This document shows, one piece after another, positions 41,317-45,951 of a stretch of DNA of 45,951 nucleotides (positions are counted from its first letter, which is position 1; every line of letters begins with the position of its first letter). The DNA lies in IMG/VR virus record IMGVR_UViG_3300025132_000071, positions 1-45,951 of that record; one strand, 5' to 3'. Position numbers and translations under genes: made by a program. The notes below the pieces were generated by a model, which worked only from the letters and a program-made list of their open reading frames with translations, did not search any database and was not told the DNA's origin. This DNA comes from a virus.

Positions 41317-42285
41317 ATGACTGAAGACGTATTGGCACCGGAAGCTCCGGTAACCCAAGACATACAGCCAGATGTTGCCCCAAGTGAACCCTTAACACCT
41401 GAAGCGGCTTTTGACCAGACGAAGGACAAAGGTGCACTATTAGACGACTTTTTCCGTGCAAACAAGATGGATGAACAAATTCCATCTGAAGAAGTTCAAG
41501 CAGAGCCTTCACCAGTTGAAGTAACCTCTCAAGAAACACCGGCGGAAGTTGTAGAAGTTGATAATGACGTTAAGCGTTATCAATATTGGCAAAGTGAAGC
41601 TGATAAGGCTAGAAATGAAAATGCAGAAATGGCAAAACGCCTTGAAGTATTAGAAGCTCAAGCCCAACAGCCTCAGCCAGAAAGGATAGAACCAGAGCAG
41701 GACCTGTCGTTTCCAGACCCCCCACAAAAACCGGGGAAACCTAGAAACTACAACCGAGCTGAAGCGTTAGAAGACCCAGATTCTGATTCTGCACGCTATC
41801 AGGAAGCTGTCGATAACTGGAGAGATGATATGGATGAGTACAATCGTTTGCACTCTCAATATACTCAAGCAGTTATGGTAGAAGAAAGAGAGCGTATCAG
41901 AAAAGATAATGAGAATATCAAAAGAGCTCAAGCTGAAAGAGAAGCATACAATAATAATATGGCACAGATGTCCAATCATTTAAAGAATACCTATCAAGCC
42001 TCTGATGAAGAGATAAATAGTTTCGTTAAAGTAATGGATGACCCCAAGAATATTACTGTAGACAACTTATTTCAACTTTACAGAATGCAAAATGGTGGAG
42101 CTGTTGCAAATGCACCAGTTACTCAAACTGCACAATCTGATAGCTTTGAACAACGCAAAAGAGCACAATCTGTTCCAAGTCCAATGGGCGTGGTTACAGG
42201 TCAAAGCTCTGCTCAGCAAAGTGGTAATGACTCAATGATGGATTCTATGATTAACGACTACAAAAACAGGAACCCATTCGGTTAG
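41317..42285 (+). CDS. Scaffolding protein
   Basis: This 322-residue, acidic, proline/glutamate/glutamine-rich protein lies between the portal and major capsid genes. It has a disordered N-terminus (EAPVTQDIQPDVAPSEPLTPEAAF), a central coiled coil (KARNENAEMAKRLEVLEAQAQQ, then REERERIRKDNENIKRAQAERE), and a low-complexity end. These traits and the gene order are those of internal scaffolds that guide procapsid assembly and then leave. AGGAGACAAG precedes the ATG. No protease domain is present. Confidence 0.82.
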   Translation: MTEDVLAPEAPVTQDIQPDVAPSEPLTPEAAFDQTKDKGALLDDFFRANKMDEQIPSEEVQAEPSPVEVTSQETPAEVVEVDNDVKRYQYWQSEADKARNENAEMAKRLEVLEAQAQQPQPERIEPEQDLSFPDPPQKPGKPRNYNRAEALEDPDSDSARYQEAVDNWRDDMDEYNRLHSQYTQAVMVEERERIRKDNENIKRAQAEREAYNNNMAQMSNHLKNTYQASDEEINSFVKVMDDPKNITVDNLFQLYRMQNGGAVANAPVTQTAQSDSFEQRKRAQSVPSPMGVVTGQSSAQQSGNDSMMDSMINDYKNRNPFG

Positions 42286-42323
42286 TGAATAGTCGGTGGG
42301 TTCATAATTGGAGAATACTATAA

Positions 42324-43646
42324 ATGAGTGTATATAGTAATGATACAGGTGTTGCACCTCAGGGTGTAAGCATCAATGACTCCCGCCGAATTTTTAATTT
42401 TGGTGAGAGAGTATCAGAGTTAGCTCCTCAGCAGTCTCCTTTCTTTGTCTATTTATCCAAAGTTGCAAAAGAGGCTACGGATGACCCCGTATTCAAATTT
42501 CTTGAACAGCGTCATCAGTGGCAACGCAGGAACTTTATCAGTAAATCAGACAATGATGGAACTGCACTAGGTGCATCTGATACATTAAAGGTCGTATGTG
42601 ATTACGACAAATATGGTAACGACCTAACTTTAGGTGGTGGAACTAACACAGCCGCTCCTCAATTCCTACTTGTTGGACAAGTAGTTAGAATCGGTGGAAA
42701 AGCTATGCGTATAACTGCTGTAACTCCGGGTGACGGTGTTTCTGCGGCTTATGCGGCTAACACTGCATCTACTTATACTTCTATTACTGTAGAAGCATTA
42801 GAAGCTGTAGCTGAGGGCGATATTGAAATCGGTACTCAGGGACAGGTAATTGGTAGTGCGTGGGCTGAAGGTTCAACTGACCCAGAAGGTTGGAAAGACG
42901 AACTCTATTCAAGAGAAGGTTACTGTCAGATTTTTAAGACAGCTATCCAGATGTTTAGTGGTTCTTCTTTAGCTACTCGTTACAGAGGTAGACCAGACGA
43001 ATATCGTAGAGTTTGGGCTGACTGCTTGATGCAACATAAGATGGATATCGAACACGCTATGCTTTTCGGTATCGGTAAGTCTGATGAAGCGGCATCTGGT
43101 GGACCAGTTAGATACTCACACGGTATCGTACCTTACACCGAAGCTAATGGTAAAGTTTTTAACTTTACATATGCTTCTTCCACTTATGATGACTTTATTG
43201 ATGCAATGAAAGATTTCTATGCACCAGAGTCAGGAAATAGTGGAGACAAGTTAGTACTTGCATCTCGTAATGTATTGGCTTACTTGAACAAGCTAGGTAA
43301 TAATGGTTTCTTAAAGAATACTATTACTGCTAGTTCCTATAAAATGGATGTTCAGAATATCAAAGGTGCTTTTGGGCACGAGGTTACAAAGGTTAATACA
43401 ATCTTTGGTAATCTTCACTTTGTTGCTGAGCCATTGTTCAGAGGACAAGATGAGAACTTAGCTATCGCTATTGACTTAGCAAATGTTAAGTATCGTCCAT
43501 TGCAAGGTAATGGTGTATCAAGAGATACTCACATTATGACTAACATACAGAATAACAATGTTGACGGACGTAAAGATATGGTCCTAACCGAAGCCGGTTT
43601 AGAAATATCTCTACCTGAAACTCACGCTGTTATGAAGTGGTCTTAA
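42324..43646 (+). CDS. Major capsid protein (HK97-fold expected)
   Basis: This 440-residue protein follows the scaffold gene. The N-terminus (VAPQGVSINDSRRIFNFGERVSELAPQQSPFFVYLSKVAKEATDDPVFKFLEQRHQW) and C-terminal part (NVKYRPLQGNGVSRDTHIMTNIQNNNVDGRKDMVLTEAGLEISLPETHAVMKW) have the look of N4/P22-type or marine podovirus major capsid proteins. The gene's richer codon choice (more GCT/GGT) also fits a highly expressed gene. GGAG precedes the ATG. The fold is inferred from family knowledge, not from a visible motif. Confidence 0.85.
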   Translation: MSVYSNDTGVAPQGVSINDSRRIFNFGERVSELAPQQSPFFVYLSKVAKEATDDPVFKFLEQRHQWQRRNFISKSDNDGTALGASDTLKVVCDYDKYGNDLTLGGGTNTAAPQFLLVGQVVRIGGKAMRITAVTPGDGVSAAYAANTASTYTSITVEALEAVAEGDIEIGTQGQVIGSAWAEGSTDPEGWKDELYSREGYCQIFKTAIQMFSGSSLATRYRGRPDEYRRVWADCLMQHKMDIEHAMLFGIGKSDEAASGGPVRYSHGIVPYTEANGKVFNFTYASSTYDDFIDAMKDFYAPESGNSGDKLVLASRNVLAYLNKLGNNGFLKNTITASSYKMDVQNIKGAFGHEVTKVNTIFGNLHFVAEPLFRGQDENLAIAIDLANVKYRPLQGNGVSRDTHIMTNIQNNNVDGRKDMVLTEAGLEISLPETHAVMKWS

Positions 43647-43689
43647 TCTAGAGATTAAGTATATTATGGGGGGTCTTCGGACCCCTCAT
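43643..43689 (+). terminator. UUCG-capped hairpin after the capsid gene
   Basis: A 10-bp stem (ATGGGGGGTC, 43666-43675, with GACCCCTCAT, 43680-43689, one G-U pair) closes a TTCG tetraloop, an exceptionally stable form. A weaker CTTAAT/ATTAAG hairpin stands just before it. There is no T run; the next gene's ribosome binding site follows at once. It is likely to protect the capsid mRNA 3' end or to lower readthrough. Confidence 0.6.
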
Positions 43690-43703
43690 AAGGAAAAGAA
43701 GAT

Positions 43704-44648
43704 ATGTCATTTAGTACTAGAATAGAAAATTATACAAACTCAGTTACAGCAGAGAACCAAGTCGATGCCTTAAAAAAGGGTGTCGATTATGTTATTTCTG
43801 TTGTTTCTTCAACTAACCCAAATAAGCTAACTGAATTTGCTTATGAGGCAAGTTTAGGAAACTTAACATCTGCTGGTTCAGACTGGAGAAATGATTATAA
43901 TGGAGCTCACTTATTATCTGTAAGAAGAGGTGATAAGATTTGTCGACAAGTAAATAACAGATTAAAAGATGACTTAACTGATACATCAAGTATTTACTAC
44001 GCATTAAATAATGACCCTACTTATTATGAAGAAGCTGATGGTAAAGTCTATATAAGACCTGCTTGTGGTTCGGTTGAATCAGGTAATTCAGGTTCTATAT
44101 ATATTGTAGCTACTTCCGATGGAAGAACAATAGATGATGCAAATGAAGTAATTAAGATGACTGGATGGGCTAGTGTTAACGGCATATCGAAAGTATTTAG
44201 TGCATCTGATTTAATGTTTCCAATTAGATATCACGAGTTAGTAATTATGCACGCCGCAGAATGTATACTAATGGAACGACTTATTGATTTTAGAACAAGT
44301 ATACCAAACGGATTAGATAATGAATGGTCAGATGCTTTAGCAAAAGCTAAAAAGCTATTTGATGCTGGAGCTAGTATAGAAGGTGATAATGCTGGTGCTA
44401 GTATGAGTGTTCAGTATTGGCTTAGTGATGAAGATGAAGATATGGTAGGTGCTACAATAAATTCTATATCTAGTGAATTAAATAGAGCATCACAATATCA
44501 AACAAAATTTAAAGCTGACTTAGAAAAGTTAGCAACTGATTACCAATGGACTCAAGGGCAAATACAAATGCTATCTCAAAAGAAAGCAGAGTGGGTTCAA
44601 TTAAATATTGCTGGTGGTGATTTAGCAGGAGTACAAAAAGAGATATGA
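43704..44648 (+). CDS. Putative head-tail adaptor/structural protein
   Basis: This 314-residue protein directly follows the capsid gene. The N-terminal region is beta-rich (KKGVDYVISVVSSTNP...HLLSVRRGDKICRQVNNRLKDDL...VYIRPACG), and the C-terminal 90 residues form a long helix (SSELNRASQYQTKFKADLEKLATDYQWTQGQIQMLSQKKAEW). The phrase YHELVIMHAAECILMERLID is typical of podovirus head-completion or adaptor-type proteins. It overlaps the next gene by 4 bases (ATGA). Precise role not certain. Confidence 0.7.
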   Translation: MSFSTRIENYTNSVTAENQVDALKKGVDYVISVVSSTNPNKLTEFAYEASLGNLTSAGSDWRNDYNGAHLLSVRRGDKICRQVNNRLKDDLTDTSSIYYALNNDPTYYEEADGKVYIRPACGSVESGNSGSIYIVATSDGRTIDDANEVIKMTGWASVNGISKVFSASDLMFPIRYHELVIMHAAECILMERLIDFRTSIPNGLDNEWSDALAKAKKLFDAGASIEGDNAGASMSVQYWLSDEDEDMVGATINSISSELNRASQYQTKFKADLEKLATDYQWTQGQIQMLSQKKAEWVQLNIAGGDLAGVQKEI

Positions 44649-44908
44649 AGTTAAAAGAAATGATAGATAGAGTAAAGCAACATCATCCCGATATGGGTGA
44701 GGTTGAAATAATCCGTTCTTTAAATGACGCATTGAATGATTTAGGTTATAGAACTAAGGTTATAGAATCTATTGATGAATTTACAACTGTTGCAAATCAA
44801 AGGGTATATCCATTAAAAAAGCATATTATTGAAATAAAAGCTGTAGATTACCAAGGTAAAAGTATAAAGAAATTAGTCGGAAGACCTAAAAAGAGAGATT
44901 TAATTTAA
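44645..44908 (+). CDS. Putative tail adaptor, small
   Basis: This 87-residue protein has a helical N-terminus (MKLKEMIDRVKQHHPDMGEVEIIRSLNDALNDLGYRTKV) and a short beta segment (VANQRVYPLKKHIIEIKAVDYQGKSIKKLVGRP). This is the usual opening of head-to-tail adaptor proteins, which in many phages continue with the type of sequence found in the next gene. The stop overlaps the next ATG (TAATG), so the two genes may represent a split adaptor. Confidence 0.65.
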   Translation: MKLKEMIDRVKQHHPDMGEVEIIRSLNDALNDLGYRTKVIESIDEFTTVANQRVYPLKKHIIEIKAVDYQGKSIKKLVGRPKKRDLI

Positions 44909-45375
44909 TGGAGAGACAGAGCTTTAACGTCAGCCAATGGTTGTGGTGGACCGAAAGAGATAGTGTCTTACTTGCTTATTATAGCGAGAGTACTGACGAG
45001 TTCTCTTCTCCAAGTGACGCTGGTGAGAAAGTACATCTTCTTTATGTACAAAGACCAGATAAATTTTTAGTTCCGGGCGAAAGTCCAGAGCGAGATGGCT
45101 TTACAGATGGTGATACTTATTTAGAAATAACACTAGATGGTAGTGCACAAGCTACAGCCACAACTTATTTAAACCAAGTATGCGAGATACCTGAGCAATT
45201 CCACGAAGCTCTTATTAATAGAGTTATTGCTAACGGGTATGAAAGAAAAGCAGAAACAATCCCATTAGCACAACATTTTCATTTAAAATATGAACGAGGG
45301 GTAAAGTTGTGTAAAGCGTACGCAGGTAAGGGCAGGGATGCAGTTTATGGACAATTAACCCCGACAGACTTTTAA
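44908..45375 (+). CDS. Putative adaptor, C-terminal partner
   Basis: This 155-residue protein has a WWTERDSVLLAYYSE start, a beta region (KVHLLYVQRPDKFL) and a C-terminal helical part (EIPEQFHEALINRVIANGYERKAETIPLAQHFHLKYERGVKLCKAYAG). That final stretch is characteristic of tail-adaptor proteins in which a helix follows I-P-E-x-F/Y-H. It is coupled by one-base overlaps (TAATG) to both neighbours. Confidence 0.68.
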   Translation: MERQSFNVSQWLWWTERDSVLLAYYSESTDEFSSPSDAGEKVHLLYVQRPDKFLVPGESPERDGFTDGDTYLEITLDGSAQATATTYLNQVCEIPEQFHEALINRVIANGYERKAETIPLAQHFHLKYERGVKLCKAYAGKGRDAVYGQLTPTDF

Positions 45376-45584
45376 TGGCAGTAACTTTTGACACATTAAA
45401 TAAAACATTCAATAGTCTAGCATACCCCTTCAGTAACATCCTTGTTACTTTACTTAGAGGCACAGCTACAACTCGGGTTGTTTTGCCTACTAAGCCCACA
45501 ATAATTAGAATAGTTAAACCAGTTGCACCGGTAATGGCTAAAGTAGCTAAACCGAGTCAACCAACATACACAAGGGTACAGTAA
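45375..45584 (+). CDS. Hypothetical small tail-module protein
   Basis: This 69-residue protein is rich in T, V, P and K with no charge clusters (ATTRVVLPTKPTIIRIVKPVAPVMAKVAKPSQPTYTRVQ). Its start and stop overlap its neighbours by one base each (TAATG), so it is part of the same translational chain. The repeated valine/threonine/proline pattern suggests extended strands in a structural part. Function unknown. Confidence 0.6.
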   Translation: MAVTFDTLNKTFNSLAYPFSNILVTLLRGTATTRVVLPTKPTIIRIVKPVAPVMAKVAKPSQPTYTRVQ

Positions 45585-45925
45585 TGGCAGGAAGTTTATC
45601 AAGCCCTAATCTGGTAAAAGATGTATATACTAAATTAGTTTGGTATAACGCTACAGACGGGAAAATGTATAGAGACAATGGCTCTAATGATGTAGAGGTA
45701 TTACCTAAATTAGTAGATGGAAATAGTTTAAAACATCAAACAAGTGGTACCGTATCATCTGGAGATTTATTCGAAATTTTAAATAACAATGATAAGGTGT
45801 TTTCTGTAGACCATCAGGGAGCACTTCATCTTAAACCAAGAACATCAGACCCTACCAATAACACCGAAGGAACTGTTTATTATAATAGTACCGAAGGAAC
45901 TTTACGGGTTTCTGTAGACGAATAG
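45584..45925 (+). CDS. Putative tail fibre/appendage protein
   Basis: This 113-residue protein ends in segments common in phage fibre and tail-tip proteins (FSVDHQGALHLKPRTSDPTNNTEGTVYYNSTEGTLRVSVDE, of the GTVYYNS-x-x-G-x-L-x-V kind). The N-terminal part (LVWYNATDGKMYRDNG) is a similar short repeat. It is therefore likely structural in the tail or fibre, perhaps a base piece on which longer proteins assemble. Confidence 0.65.
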   Translation: MAGSLSSPNLVKDVYTKLVWYNATDGKMYRDNGSNDVEVLPKLVDGNSLKHQTSGTVSSGDLFEILNNNDKVFSVDHQGALHLKPRTSDPTNNTEGTVYYNSTEGTLRVSVDE

Positions 45926-45937
45926 GAGTAATAGCTA

Positions 45938-45951
45938 ATGGCTTTACAATG
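45938..45951 (+). CDS. Partial gene cut by the right edge
   Basis: An ATG at 45938 follows AGGAG by about 9 bases and by 12 bases the stop of the preceding gene. Only four codons (MALQ) are visible, so nothing can be said of the product except that it continues the tail module. Confidence 0.45.

Noticed and set aside
41276-41539. Minus-strand frames opposite the start of the scaffold gene
   Set aside because: They overlap a clear scaffold gene with ribosome binding site and have no support of their own.
1-45951. CRISPR array, insertion sequence, integrase or attachment site
   Set aside because: No regularly spaced repeats, transposase or recombinase motifs and no long terminal repeats were seen on reading both strands.

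Overview
The window is a nearly complete genome segment of a tailed double-stranded DNA phage, most likely a virus with a short tail (podovirus-like). The portal, terminase, adaptor and stabilisation-type genes, a very large ejected-type virion protein and the absence of a tape-measure or sheath gene all point that way. The DNA is AT-rich. Genes are tightly packed with frequent stop/start overlaps, strong AGGAGG-type ribosome binding sites and an unusual number of TTG starts. No integrase, repressor gene pair, transposase, tRNA or ribosomal gene is visible. The host cannot be named from the sequence; the style resembles phages known mainly from aquatic metagenomes (inference). The first gene runs in from the left edge and the last is cut at the right edge inside the tail module, so the contig ends are arbitrary.

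Layout. (1) 1-22302, plus strand: a lysis cluster (several small membrane/coiled-coil proteins and a GH108 muramidase), a zinc ribbon, a calcineurin-like phosphoesterase, tail proteins including a 1248-residue one, and then four large virion-type genes. The last of these encodes a 3153-residue protein with an RNA-polymerase-like double-psi barrel motif (ADLDGD) and, directly after it, a YpsA/SLOG-like domain. (2) 22346-35060, minus strand: the early/replication block. Transcription runs right to left: small genes, a ParB-like protein, a ubiquitin-like protein (UBL), an E2-like protein, a JAB/JAMM peptidase, an unknown 145-residue protein, an E1/ThiF-like enzyme, a Sak4-like RecA ATPase, an SSB-like protein, a primase-helicase, an RHH protein, a Gp157-like protein, HTH, HNH and MazG-like proteins, and a tiny possible histone-fold protein. 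(3) 35061-35676: the divergent control region with paired GTATATAC palindromes and a good sigma70-like promoter facing right. (4) 35677-45951, plus strand: a DNA-packaging and head module (putative small terminase, 2OG-Fe(II) oxygenase, large terminase, portal, scaffold, major capsid protein) followed by head-to-tail adaptors and the start of the tail genes.

The most striking system is the apparently complete ubiquitin-like conjugation set (UBL, E1, E2, JAB) within the phage replication operon, next to a ParB-like gene. This gene company recalls the plasmid-borne PRTRC cassettes, but the E2 and UBL sequences look different. Two gene-free stretches on the same strand, 29707-29932 and 34350-34760, carry nested hairpins. 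Several stems contain changes that stay paired (G-U) only in minus-strand RNA, which suggests undescribed structured RNAs. No DNA polymerase gene is visible.
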